From NCBI RefSeq assembly GCF_022063185.1, contig NZ_CP091913.1:4627141-4691140 (forward strand): DNA of 64,000 nt, given 5' to 3'. This DNA is from Nostoc sp. UHCC 0870. Lineage in GTDB: Bacteria; Cyanobacteriota; Cyanobacteriia; Cyanobacteriales; Nostocaceae. The notes beneath the pieces are model-generated. The model made no database searches. It was not told the origin of the DNA and worked only from the letters and a program-made list of their open reading frames with translations. Positions within the stretch are counted from its first letter, which is position 1, and every line of letters begins with the position of its first letter. Positions 26,584 through 35,074 of this stretch are shown piece after piece. A program made the position numbers and the translations under genes.

Positions 26584-26817
26584 TCACCTATCCCCTGTCC
26601 CCTCCTTCTCCGGTACGGGATCATAACCACCGGGATGGAAGGGATGACAACGCAAAATCCGCCTGGTAGCCATCCAGCCACCGCGAAATATGCCAAATCT
26701 TTCTATGGCTTCGATAGCATACATGGAACAAGTCGGTTGAAAGCGACAGGTTGGTAGGAATAGGGGAGAGATAAATATTCTGTAGCCTTGAATTAACCAA
26801 ATAAATAATTGCTTCAT
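26584..26817 (-). CDS. yidD: Membrane protein insertion efficiency factor YidD
   Basis: The core MKQLFIWLIQGYRIFISPLF followed by PTCRFQPTCSMYAIEAIERF and the GGYDPVPE segment is diagnostic of YidD, a small peripheral membrane protein that assists YidC-mediated insertion. The product from the ATG at 26817 is 77 residues. An upstream ATG at 26850 would add eleven residues, but the conserved start is the internal Met. The last residues (KEGTGDR) are encoded by the adjoining CCCCTGT-type repeat, so the C-terminus is STRR-shaped. It is divergent from the phytol kinase gene, with 63 bp between the starts. Confidence 0.9.
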   Translation of the reverse strand: MKQLFIWLIQGYRIFISPLFLPTCRFQPTCSMYAIEAIERFGIFRGGWMATRRILRCHPFHPGGYDPVPEKEGTGDR

Positions 26818-26880
26818 TACCGTGACCCAAATCTTATAAATTGGTAACAAGGATAAAACGTTTTCTATCTTGTAGCATCT

Positions 26881-27585
26881 TTGTTAACTCAATTTCCTGA
26901 TTTCATCTTAACCCCACCTCTATGGCTGCAAATTACCATTGTTGCAGCTTGGGTATTTTTTATTCTAGCGATCGCGGGATTAGTAAGTCGTTTTGCTACT
27001 AGCGATCCAGAAATCATCCGTAAAATAGTTCATATTGGTGCTGGTCATGTTATTCTAATCGCTTGGTGGCTAAATATTCCTGCCAGCATAGGTATTGGGG
27101 CTTCAATTTTAGCTAGTATTGTCACTCTGCTATCTTACATTTTCCCTATTCTCCCCGGTATCAATAGTGTAGGAAGGCAAAGCCTAGGCACATTTTTTTA
27201 CGCTGCTAGTGTGGGAATTTTAGTAGGTTGCTTCTGGTATGTACAACAACCCCAGTATGCCGCGATTGGGATGATGATTATGTGCTGGGGTGATGGACTC
27301 GCCGCTTTAGTTGGTCAACGCTTTGGTAAACACAAGTATAAACTTTTGGGAGCGCAAAAAAGCTGGGAAGGCTCTTTAACTATGGCTTTGCTTAGTTATT
27401 TGGTCTGTAGTTTAATTTTACTAGGCGTATTCGGCAATATTTGGCAAACTTGGGTAGTGTCACTGGTAGTTGCATTCGTCGCCACTAGTTTAGAAGCTTT
27501 TTCATTTTTAGGTATTGACAATTTGACCGTTCCTTTAGGTAGTGCAGCGTTGGCATTTATTTTAATGCAGCTATGGGTAGTTTAG
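26881..27585 (+). CDS. Phytol kinase / dolichol-kinase-family membrane enzyme
   Basis: This 234-residue integral membrane protein has about six to seven hydrophobic spans and the CTP-dependent lipid-kinase motifs KIVHIGAGHV (near 47), CWGDGLAALVGQRFG (near 138) and KSWEGSLTM (near 160). Cyanobacterial members (VTE5-like) phosphorylate phytol released from chlorophyll and feed tocopherol and phylloquinone synthesis; this assignment is by family. The frame begins at TTG 26881, an unusual start; an upstream ATG is absent, so the exact N-terminus is uncertain. An STRR begins at the stop codon. Confidence 0.85.
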   Translation: MLTQFPDFILTPPLWLQITIVAAWVFFILAIAGLVSRFATSDPEIIRKIVHIGAGHVILIAWWLNIPASIGIGASILASIVTLLSYIFPILPGINSVGRQSLGTFFYAASVGILVGCFWYVQQPQYAAIGMMIMCWGDGLAALVGQRFGKHKYKLLGAQKSWEGSLTMALLSYLVCSLILLGVFGNIWQTWVVSLVVAFVATSLEAFSFLGIDNLTVPLGSAALAFILMQLWVV

Positions 27586-27731
27586 AAGAGCAGGGGAAGC
27601 AGGGGGAGCAGGGGGAGAAAAATACAATCCCCAGTCCCCAGTCCCCAGTCCCCAATCCCCAATCCCCAGTCCCCAGTCCCCAATCCCCAATCCCCAGTCC
27701 CCAGTCCCCAGTCCCCAATCCCCAGTCCCCA
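27586..27731. repeat. STRR: CAGGGGGAG and CCCCAGT/CCCCAAT arrays
   Basis: A short GCAGGGGGA array is followed by about fifteen heptamers of CCCCAGT or CCCCAAT. This is non-coding and lies directly after the phytol kinase stop. Confidence 0.9.
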
Positions 27732-27749
27732 TGACGAAAATTTGCTTTA

Positions 27750-27821
27750 GAGGCTGAAGTGCTTGCGGCACAAAGATTAGCAGACTTTATTAATAAAGTA
27801 ACTCTGTTGAGGCGTGTTTAG
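27750..27821 (+). pseudogene. Possible C-terminal remnant of a Uma2-type gene
   Basis: A 23-codon segment reads EAEVLAAQRLADFINKVTLL before a TAG. It resembles the coiled AxxRAQRLADYLRSLG tail found at the end of many cyanobacterial Uma2 proteins. The upstream part has been replaced by the STRR. This is a weak, composition-level similarity only. Confidence 0.25.
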
Positions 27822-27872
27822 AATGAATATAGTTAGCAGCTGATTCTACACACAGAGCTACAGAGGAACGCA

Positions 27873-29339
27873 ATGCTAATTTTTGAGGAACACTTTCAAG
27901 ATAATCGTTGTAGTTGGGTGACACGAGATAGCTCAGAGTGCAGCCTTTACATGGAAGTGGGTCACTATGTATTTGACCACAAACGTGAAGGTGATGCTTA
28001 TTGGCTATCGTGGAACTCGGCGGAGTTTTTTTATGACAGGACTGATTTTCATATTCATATGGTCTTAGAAAAAGCTGCTGGTGTAGATGATCATGGATAT
28101 GGTTTCATTTGGGGACTGTTAGACGATCGCAATTTTTTTGAGTTTGTGATTTCTGGTAATGCTTGTTATCGCATTGCTGAGGTCAAAAATGGTAGTTTTG
28201 TCAATTATACAGATTGGAAACGGTGCGATCGCATTCAACGTGGTCATGCTGTAAATTTACTAGAGATTTGCCGTGTGGGGAACTTCGTTGAGTTCTACAT
28301 CAACAGTACCCTTGTAGACAAATTCCCCGCCGAAAAGTTAATGGATGTCCCAGGGCGAAATTTTGGTTTTGTGATTCACGACAAAATTAAAATGAAAGTT
28401 CACAGCCTGATGGTGAGTGCGCCGGATACAGAAAAAGACCTTAGTGAAGTGAATCTAGAGGTTTATGATTCTAGATATGAAACCAAAGCTACTTTTGTGG
28501 AGCATGAACCACCTGATGATGATAGTTTAGAGCTAGTATTTGCAGACTTAAAAGCACTAGTTGGACATGAACGCACCAAGCATCAACTTTTCTCTCTAGC
28601 CAATTACCTCAAAGTCCAAACCGAACGACAAAAGCGAGGGCTGAAAACTGTAGATATTTCACTACACTTAATGTTATATGGCCCACCAGGGACAGGTAAA
28701 ACCACTATTGCCCGTTTAGTAGGAAGATTATATAAACAATTGGGATTTCTGGAACGGGGACACGTTGTAGAAACCGATCGCGCCGGGATTGTCAGTGGGT
28801 ATATTGGCCAAACTGCTCTCAGGGTGGAAAATGCTGTCCAGCAAGCCCTAGACGGTGTATTATTCATAGATGAAGCCCACGCCCTTGCACCTGAAGATAG
28901 CCCTAATGATTATGGCAAGGAAGCATTGCAGATATTAATTAAACGCATGGAAGATCACCGCGATCGCTTGGCGGTAGTTATCGCCGGCTACACTGAGGAA
29001 ATGGATCGTTTACTAGAATCTAATCCAGGCTTTAAATCCCGTCTGCACCGTTTATTTTACCTCGATCACTACACTCCCCAAGAATTATTATTAATTTTCA
29101 AGAAATTCTGTCACGATAACGGCTACACCCTCGACCCCTCGGCAAATATTATCTTACAAGCTACTTTTGAATTAGCATATGTCAACCGAGACAAGAATTT
29201 TGGTAATGGACGTTTCGCCCGTGCTTTATTTGAAAGGAGTATTGAACAACAAGCTAATAGAATTGTCCATGATCTTCACAAGCTAGATAATTCTCAGCTA
29301 ACTCTAATTACCGCAGAAGATTTATCCGTAAATCTCTAA
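27873..29339 (+). CDS. AAA ATPase (CbbX/SpoVK-like) fused to an N-terminal lectin-like domain
   Basis: This 488-residue soluble protein has two parts. Residues 1-~185 are Trp/Phe-rich with the alternating strands of a jelly-roll (LamG/concanavalin-like) fold, a guess from pattern. Residues ~215-480 are an AAA module of the CbbX/SpoVK type: GHERTKHQLF at the start, Walker A GPPGTGKTT (270-278), Walker B VLFIDEAHAL (about 329-338), sensor-1 AVVIAGYTEEMD and arginine-finger region NPGFKSR. CbbX-type proteins remodel other proteins; the target here is unknown and no rubisco gene is near. Ribosome site GAGG lies 9 bases before the ATG. Confidence 0.85.
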   Translation: MLIFEEHFQDNRCSWVTRDSSECSLYMEVGHYVFDHKREGDAYWLSWNSAEFFYDRTDFHIHMVLEKAAGVDDHGYGFIWGLLDDRNFFEFVISGNACYRIAEVKNGSFVNYTDWKRCDRIQRGHAVNLLEICRVGNFVEFYINSTLVDKFPAEKLMDVPGRNFGFVIHDKIKMKVHSLMVSAPDTEKDLSEVNLEVYDSRYETKATFVEHEPPDDDSLELVFADLKALVGHERTKHQLFSLANYLKVQTERQKRGLKTVDISLHLMLYGPPGTGKTTIARLVGRLYKQLGFLERGHVVETDRAGIVSGYIGQTALRVENAVQQALDGVLFIDEAHALAPEDSPNDYGKEALQILIKRMEDHRDRLAVVIAGYTEEMDRLLESNPGFKSRLHRLFYLDHYTPQELLLIFKKFCHDNGYTLDPSANIILQATFELAYVNRDKNFGNGRFARALFERSIEQQANRIVHDLHKLDNSQLTLITAEDLSVNL

Positions 29340-29560
29340 ATTCCAGATAAAAAATTAGAACTTCCGCAACGCCGCATATTTTTTATGTAGGGGAGGCAAA
29401 AAGCGGTGTGGATTTTCCTCCCGCTTTATTGCCGTTGTGTGACGCTGCAAAAGTATTTGAACGTAGTAATGAGACTTATAGCGTCACGCACCAATTAATT
29501 GTGACACTTGCGATAGTAATTCTAAAATTCCCGTCTATTGCGTTAAAATTGGTAAAGATG

Positions 29561-29866
29561 TTAAATTTCAAGATTTCTTTGTTTCCAGTAATTCAGTTTG
29601 CGCTTACCATGAGCTATTGCTATAACCCAAATCACTTCTTCAAGCTCCGTATAAAAAATTAGGTAGGGAAAACGTTGAATAGCATAGCGGCGTATTCCTG
29701 CAATTTTGTATGGAGTTCCTAAATTCGGGTTTTGCTGAATTTTGAGAATAACTTTTTCTACTTGAGATAGCAAATCTAGTCCCAAGCCTACTTTCTGCGT
29801 TTCATAGTAAGCTATTGCAGCATCAAGCTCTTTTCGAGCTTCGGTATGGATAACAATAAACTTCAC
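29561..29866 (-). CDS. RelE/ParE-family toxin of a type II toxin-antitoxin pair
   Basis: The 101-residue basic protein begins MKFIVIHTEARKELDAAIAY and has the RelE/ParE fold signatures: an AYYETQKVGLGLDLLSQVE helix pair, GIRRYAIQRFPYLIFYT strands and a VIWVIAIAHGKR C-terminal strand. Family members cleave mRNA on the ribosome or poison gyrase; which applies here is not clear. Its ATG overlaps the stop codon of the upstream antitoxin gene by 3 bases (ATGA-type), showing translational coupling. Confidence 0.88.
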   Translation of the reverse strand: MKFIVIHTEARKELDAAIAYYETQKVGLGLDLLSQVEKVILKIQQNPNLGTPYKIAGIRRYAIQRFPYLIFYTELEEVIWVIAIAHGKRKLNYWKQRNLEI

Positions 29867-30093
29867 GAATACTTTTCTCGTAACTCTTCAAAAACTTGAT
29901 ATATTGGCTCTCCAATAACTGTGTTGGAATTAATATCTTCCAACCTTTTGCTTAATTCCGTATCCCCAACAGTTTCTAGATCATCATCTAGATCATCATC
30001 TAGAGAATGAATTAAAAAGTAGGCAATTTCAGCACGTTCTTTTGCAGAAAGCTGAGAAAGTTCTAGTTTAAGTTTTTCGGCAGTTTCACTCAT
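29863..30093 (-). CDS. Antitoxin (addiction-module component family)
   Basis: From the ATG at 30093 (MSETAEKLKLELSQLSAKER) the 76-residue acidic product has the LxxLsxxERAEIAYFLIHSLD helix of the addiction-module component family that pairs with RelE-like toxins. A 12-bp direct repeat in the gene encodes a doubled DDDL motif. It precedes and overlaps the toxin gene, the usual antitoxin-first order. A frame upstream to 30114 adds seven residues but has no better start. It probably neutralises the toxin and represses the operon. Confidence 0.8.
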   Translation of the reverse strand: MSETAEKLKLELSQLSAKERAEIAYFLIHSLDDDLDDDLETVGDTELSKRLEDINSNTVIGEPIYQVFEELREKYS

Positions 30094-30237
30094 GCTTTGA
30101 AGTCTTCCCAACAATTCTCATTATAGGCTTAACTATCCGAGCATCACTGATTTAGGAAACTCTCAAAAATAAATTATTCCGTTTCAAGTTGTTGAGTGTT
30201 AACTGTAAAGAATGGTGACAGTGTTCCACCAACTTCC

Positions 30238-31749
30238 TCAACCTAAAAACAATTTATACGCCGGATTTTGGCTTTCATCCCAATAGCCGTAACCGAGGCT
30301 ATCAAGAAATGCCTGCCATTCTGCCATTTCTTGGGGAGGTACTTGCATTCCTACAACAATCCGTCCGTAGTCTGAGCCATTATTGCGGTAGTGGAACATA
30401 CTAATATTCCAGTTAGGACTCATGGAAGCGACAAATTTCATCAATGCGCCGGGACGTTCAGGAAACTCAAACCGATAGAGTAGTTCATTGTGGGCTAAGG
30501 GAGAATGTCCCCCAACCATGTGCCTTAAATGCAGTTTTGTCAGTTCATCATCAGTTAAATCGATAATGGGAAAACCACAATCTTCAAAGGTTTCTACCAT
30601 CTTGATTCTATCGGCACGGTTTTGGATTTGCATCCCGACAAAAATATGGGCAATTTTCTCGTCAGCAATGCGATAGTTAAACTCTGTTAGGTTGCGTCTA
30701 CCAATACATTCGCAAAACTTATGTAGACTTCCTGGTGCTTCGGGAATGGTAACTGCAAAGATGGCTTCGCGGCGTTCGCCAAATTCGGCGCGTTCGGCGA
30801 CAAAACGCAACCGATCAAAGTTCATATTAGCACCGCAGGCGACGGCTATTAAAGTTTGTCCTTGAATTTGCTCCCGTTCGACATAGGCTTTTGCACCGGC
30901 GATCGCTAATGCCCCGGCAGGTTCTAAAATAGAGCGGGTATCTTCAAACACATCTTTAATTGCGGCACAGGTGGCATCTGTATCCACCAAAATGATTTCA
31001 TCTACGTATTCTTGACACAGCCTAAAGGTTTCTTCCCCTACTTCCCGCACTGCTACCCCATCAGCAAATAAACCCACCTGAGACAACTGCACCCGTTTAC
31101 CTGCTTTTAATGATTGGTGCATAGCATCAGCATCTACCGGTTCTACGCCAATAATTTTGATTTCGGGACGGAGACGTTTCACATAGGCTGCAATGCCAGA
31201 AATCAAGCCACCGCCACCAATCGCCACAAATATGGCATGAATGGGCTGTTGGTATTGCCTGAGAATTTCCATGCCAATAGTTCCCTGTCCAGCTATCACA
31301 TGAGGATCATCAAAAGGATGAATAAAAGTTAAACCCTTTTCAGCCTCCAGTTGTCGAGCAAAGGCGTAAGCATCATCATAGGTATCCCCATACAATACCA
31401 CCTCTCCACCCCGCGCCTTGACTGCATCAATCTTTACCTGGGGTGTAGTCACAGGCATGACGATAACAGCTTTCGTTCCTAAGCGACTTGCACCTAAAGC
31501 CACACCTTGGGCATGATTACCCGCAGAGGCAGCAATTACGCCCTGTGCTAGTAAATCCGGCGTGAGGTTAGCCATTTTGTTGTAAGCACCGCGTAGCTTA
31601 AAGGAAAATACAGACTGCATATCTTCCCGTTTCAACAAGAGTTGATTATTCAGTCTGGCAGAAAGATTCGGGGCATACTCCAGAGGAGATTCCTGAGCAA
31701 CATCGTATACACGAGCAGTCAGAATTTGTACTAGGTAGTCGCAAAACAT
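30238..31749 (-). CDS. ilvA: Threonine ammonia-lyase, biosynthetic
   Basis: The enzyme deaminates threonine to 2-oxobutanoate, the first step of isoleucine synthesis, using PLP. The 503-residue protein has the PLP-lysine motif SVFSFKLRGAYNKM (Lys51), the phosphate-binding GGGGLISGIA loop and the SAGNHAQGVA segment. Two C-terminal ACT-like regulatory domains (~330-500; EFGERREAIFAVTIPE and RFEFPERPGALMKFV) indicate the long, isoleucine-feedback-inhibited form rather than the short catabolic one. It is monocistronic and cytosolic. Confidence 0.95.
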   Translation of the reverse strand: MFCDYLVQILTARVYDVAQESPLEYAPNLSARLNNQLLLKREDMQSVFSFKLRGAYNKMANLTPDLLAQGVIAASAGNHAQGVALGASRLGTKAVIVMPVTTPQVKIDAVKARGGEVVLYGDTYDDAYAFARQLEAEKGLTFIHPFDDPHVIAGQGTIGMEILRQYQQPIHAIFVAIGGGGLISGIAAYVKRLRPEIKIIGVEPVDADAMHQSLKAGKRVQLSQVGLFADGVAVREVGEETFRLCQEYVDEIILVDTDATCAAIKDVFEDTRSILEPAGALAIAGAKAYVEREQIQGQTLIAVACGANMNFDRLRFVAERAEFGERREAIFAVTIPEAPGSLHKFCECIGRRNLTEFNYRIADEKIAHIFVGMQIQNRADRIKMVETFEDCGFPIIDLTDDELTKLHLRHMVGGHSPLAHNELLYRFEFPERPGALMKFVASMSPNWNISMFHYRNNGSDYGRIVVGMQVPPQEMAEWQAFLDSLGYGYWDESQNPAYKLFLG

Positions 31750-31845
31750 GGGGCAGATGGGATAAGCAAGAGGTAGATAAAGATTAATTCTACGGTAAGT
31801 TTGTCTCCATACTTTGGTAGTTATTAGCGATCGCTACTAATTCAA

Positions 31846-32820
31846 TTATTTAGTCTGAAAAATATTTTGCACCATTTTTTTATCTGTACTGGCTGCTGCT
31901 TGATCTAACTCCGCAATTTCACCAGCATCTAATTGCCAACCCAAAGCCCCTATATTATTCTGCGCCTGGGTGACAGATTTTGCTCCAGGTATAGGCATAG
32001 TTCCCTTACAAATACACCAGTTAATAGCGACTTGGGACATGGTTTTATTTCTAGATTCTGCCACAGCTCGTAAACAGGCTAAGAGCGATCGCGCTCCGGG
32101 CAATAATTGTCTAAATAATAAACCTCTGATACCTTGAGGATAAGAGCTATTTTCAGAATATTTCCCTGTTAATATCCCCAAACCTAAAGGACTGTAAGCG
32201 ATTAGTTGTATACCCAATTCATCACACACTTGTTTTAGTCCCAATTCGGTGACGGGATATGTAGATAACAGCGAGTATTGCACTTGCAGAGTTTTAATTG
32301 GTATTCCCCGCGCTGCAAACTTTTTATGTACACGTTGCAGGCGTTTAGTACCGTAATTAGATAATCCCACACCCTTGACTAAACCTTGCTCGTACAAATC
32401 AGCTAAACCATCCAAAAGTCCCTCCTCTTGCCAAGGCGCATAATTTGCTGTTGACCAGTGCATCTGAACTAAATCAACATTTCTACCCAAACGTTGTGCT
32501 GAAGCTTTACAAGCTTTAATCATTGACTGGCGTGTCCATCGCCAAGGGTATGCAGCCAACTTGGTAGCAATGCAGATATGGTCTTGGTTTATGCCTTGAT
32601 ATGAGCGAGAAAATTGTCCTAATAGTAATTCACTACGTCCTTGTAAGCGTCCAGTGCCGTAAGAATCGCCTGTATCAAATAGAGTTACACCATTACTTAC
32701 ACACAGGTTAAATACTGCTTGCAATTGGTCGTCCATACTTTCAGTGTATCCCCAAAGCAATTGGTTGCCCCATGCCCAAGTTCCGCAACCCATCTGTGGT
32801 AAAGATATTTCTTCTTGCAT
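31846..32820 (-). CDS. Aldo/keto reductase
   Basis: The 324-residue (alpha/beta)8 barrel enzyme has the catalytic tetrad Asp49, Tyr54, Lys87 and His121 (FDTGDSYGTG, IATKLA, VQMHWS) and the NADPH-binding PIPGAKSVTQAQNN segment near residue 275. It is a soluble oxidoreductase acting on aldehydes or ketones; the substrate is unknown. It is separated by 96 bp from ilvA and probably has its own promoter. Confidence 0.9.
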   Translation of the reverse strand: MQEEISLPQMGCGTWAWGNQLLWGYTESMDDQLQAVFNLCVSNGVTLFDTGDSYGTGRLQGRSELLLGQFSRSYQGINQDHICIATKLAAYPWRWTRQSMIKACKASAQRLGRNVDLVQMHWSTANYAPWQEEGLLDGLADLYEQGLVKGVGLSNYGTKRLQRVHKKFAARGIPIKTLQVQYSLLSTYPVTELGLKQVCDELGIQLIAYSPLGLGILTGKYSENSSYPQGIRGLLFRQLLPGARSLLACLRAVAESRNKTMSQVAINWCICKGTMPIPGAKSVTQAQNNIGALGWQLDAGEIAELDQAAASTDKKMVQNIFQTK

Positions 32821-32869
32821 ATATATTTATCCTAAAAATTCAGTGTTTATTTAATTACAATACTAGTAA

Positions 32870-32924
32870 GTTGGTAGTGAGGACTTTAGTCCTCAATCTA
32901 AGGACTAAAGTCCTCACTACCAAC
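32870..32924. repeat. Long perfect inverted repeat (two facing palindromic repeats)
   Basis: Two 24-bp arms, 32870-32893 and 32901-32924, are perfect complements around a 7-bp loop. Each arm contains the self-complementary GGACTTTAGTCC. Single members of the same family occur at 16502 and 55442. It could act as a bidirectional terminator or cruciform, but no T tract follows. Confidence 0.75.
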
Positions 32925-32969
32925 CTGAAAAATTTACTAAGCTAGGGTCATGTCATCTAAAAAAGTACA

Positions 32970-33441
32970 GCGTTAGTATGTCAGTAACCCAGCCCTAAAG
33001 GGACTGGGCTTGTAAGAGTAATCAAGCAAGCCGTACTGACCAGACCACTTGGTTAAACGAGTAGCCGTTATTTGAGTTACGACACCCTGGAATGCGTAGC
33101 TAGTTCCCTGCTCTGTCGCTTGTGATTAAACAGTTCTAAGGTCACTGGAACAGTATTGCAAGCCTAACAAGCTCTTATAACTGGTCGTTCGCGCAGCGTC
33201 TCCCCTTGGGAGAAGCTAACATTACCCCAGAAATGGGAGGCTCTTTAGAGCAAAACATTATGCGTACAGAGTTGGAAAATTTGAAACGGTAATTGTCCCG
33301 TTGAAAGTACATCACAAAAGTACACCTAATTTCCCAACTCCAAGGCGGTAATGAACAAAATATCCAATGCGGTTAAAACCGCTCGTACCGCTTCCCTCTC
33401 AGGGCTAAAGCCTCTGAGTTTCCCTCTTACCGCGTATTCTT
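32970..33441 (+). ncRNA. Highly structured non-coding RNA candidate, possibly a HEARO/IscB omega-RNA-like element
   Basis: No reading frame is present, yet hairpins are dense: CCAGCCC-TAAA-GGGACTGG (32992-33009), a CCCC-AGAAAT-GGGAG stem near 33224, GCTC-TTTA-GAGC near 33242, AACGG/CCGTT near 33284-33305, GTTGG...CCAAC closing a multibranch region (33271-33341), GCGGTTAAAACCGC near 33369, and CTCAGGGCT-AA-AGCCTCTGAG near 33399. A Nostoc-type GTCTCCCCTTGGGAGA repeat seems inserted at 33187-33217. HEARO RNAs, the guide RNAs of IscB, are reported to insert just before ATGA. This region ends exactly at an ATGA, which is also the start of the next gene. Identity is inferred from structure density and this junction, without a covariance search. 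Confidence 0.45.
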
Positions 33442-34926
33442 ATGACTACTGATATCAATTTGCCGGGAAATATCTTAAACAGCCTGAAAAACGAGCAACT
33501 ACAAGCAGAAGAAGGGATATTCCAATGGACAAAGCAGTGGTATCCAATAGCGGTTGTGGAATTTTTAGATCCTTCTCGTCCCCATGCGATGCAGTTGTTA
33601 GGTAAGGATATTGTGTTATGGCGGGATGGTACGGGAAAATGGCGTTGCTTTGAAGATTTTTGTCCCCATCGACTCGCCCCGCTTTCCCAAGGACGGGTAG
33701 AATCTGATGGCACACTTTTATGTGCTTACCATGCTTGGCGGTTTGATGCTGAAGGTAAATGTGTCAACATTCCCCAGTCTGTAGATAAACAAACCGCCGC
33801 GAAAAACTGTGAAAACCCCAAATCCTGTGCTGTTGTCTATCCTACCCAAGAGAATCAAGGCTTATTGTGGGTGTGGGGGGAAACAGGGGAGGAAGCCCAA
33901 AAAGAAAGCCAATTGCGGACACCGCGCCTTGTTCCTGAATTAGAAGAGAACTCAGAACAAGTAGTGAAGTTTTTTTGGAACTTCCGGGATTTGCCCTATG
34001 GATGGGATTATTTCATGGAAAACGTTGCCGATCCTGCCCATGTACCAGTTTCTCATCATGGGATTGTAGGCGATCGCTACAAAGATGCTAAATATTATGA
34101 CATGATTCCCACCCGCAAGATATCTACCCAGGATGGCTTTGCGTTTGAAATTCAACCCACAACGGGCAACATTGAGCAAGCAATTCACGACTTCCAGCCA
34201 CCTTGTCACATGAGAATTTCCTCAACCCCGAAAGATGGCGGTAAATTCATTTTGGCGTTGTATGCTACTCCCACCCGTCCCGGATGGTGTCGCCACATTG
34301 GCTGTCAGGTGTTCGTTAAAAATTCCCAAGGTAAGACACCCCAAGGCTTATCAATTTTTGGTCTACCCTTACCCACTTGGTTAGGTCATGTGTTAGCGTC
34401 CTTGTTCCTGCACCAAGATATGGTATTTCTGCATTATCAAGAAAAAACTATTGCCCAGAGAAAACAGGGTAAATGGCTTGATGCTGTCTTTACACCTAAT
34501 CCGCAAGACAAGATGGTGATTACATTTCGCCAATGGCTAGACCAACGTGCTGGCGGTGGTATCCCTTGGGCGGAAGGCTACAGCCATGATTTACCTTGGA
34601 CAGAAACCGACCATCAAAAGCTATTTGATGTCTGGACAACCCACACTCAAAACTGTACAGTGTGCCAAAATGCCCTGGCTAATATCAATCGCCTCAAAGT
34701 TTCAGCCTATGTATTGGCGGCTGTATGTTTCTTGTTAGGAATTATTTTAGATGCACGCATGGTAGCGACACAAGCAGCATTAGAAAAATCTCTCACATTT
34801 CTGCCGCCGACACAATTTTGGTTAGCATTAGGAAGCGGAATTTTATTAGCAATAATTGGCTACTTGTTACAGAAATTCAGCCGACTATTTTATGTCTATG
34901 AATTTCAACACTTTCGCAATCCATAA
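33442..34926 (+). CDS. PAO-like Rieske oxygenase (pheophorbide a oxygenase family)
   Basis: This 494-residue protein has a Rieske [2Fe-2S] motif CPHRLAPLSQGRV...CAYHAW (Cys74, His76, Cys94, His97) and a mononuclear-iron region with NVADPAHVPVSHHG around residue 195. A C-terminal CTVCQNAL pair and two hydrophobic spans (~420-480) anchor it to membranes, as in the plant PAO, Tic55 and chlorophyllide-oxygenase relatives. Cyanobacterial members of this family are associated with pigment or lipid oxygenation; the substrate here is not determined. The start ATG lies directly at the end of the structured RNA region, with no recognisable Shine-Dalgarno. Confidence 0.88.
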   Translation: MTTDINLPGNILNSLKNEQLQAEEGIFQWTKQWYPIAVVEFLDPSRPHAMQLLGKDIVLWRDGTGKWRCFEDFCPHRLAPLSQGRVESDGTLLCAYHAWRFDAEGKCVNIPQSVDKQTAAKNCENPKSCAVVYPTQENQGLLWVWGETGEEAQKESQLRTPRLVPELEENSEQVVKFFWNFRDLPYGWDYFMENVADPAHVPVSHHGIVGDRYKDAKYYDMIPTRKISTQDGFAFEIQPTTGNIEQAIHDFQPPCHMRISSTPKDGGKFILALYATPTRPGWCRHIGCQVFVKNSQGKTPQGLSIFGLPLPTWLGHVLASLFLHQDMVFLHYQEKTIAQRKQGKWLDAVFTPNPQDKMVITFRQWLDQRAGGGIPWAEGYSHDLPWTETDHQKLFDVWTTHTQNCTVCQNALANINRLKVSAYVLAAVCFLLGIILDARMVATQAALEKSLTFLPPTQFWLALGSGILLAIIGYLLQKFSRLFYVYEFQHFRNP

Positions 34927-34970
34927 TTCAAAAAACCCCACTTGTAGAAAGGAGAGAGGCTTTAACTTTT

Positions 34971-34995
34971 CCCCCTTCCCTACTAGGGAAGGGGG
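34971..34995. repeat. Hairpin-forming dispersed repeat (CCCCCTTCCCT...AGGGAAGGGGG)
   Basis: A perfect 11-bp stem with a 3-base loop is followed by TTAGGGGGTTAGG. A nearly identical unit sits inside the pseudouridine synthase gene at 42031-42055. Here it lies between two convergent genes, where it may end transcription. Confidence 0.65.
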
Positions 34996-35074
34996 TTAGG
35001 GGGTTAGGTTTCGCATTAGCTTTTCCACATAACGTAAAAAGTCAGAACTTGCTTCCGCGTAGCAGCATTACGAA

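Noticed and set aside
26351..26587. Two overlapping minus-strand frames rich in Thr-His-Tyr-Ser
   Set aside because: They are produced by the GAGTAAT/GAGTAGT heptamer array being open in several frames; no real protein features.
29408..29662. 84-codon plus-strand frame downstream of the AAA ATPase
   Set aside because: It overlaps the toxin gene in antisense and lacks a ribosome site or homologous features.
32970..33441. Group II intron or TnpB-associated RNA
   Set aside because: No intron-encoded protein or tnpB is nearby, and I could not identify a domain V-type hairpin near the 3' end; the ATGA junction fits a HEARO-like element better, though unproven.
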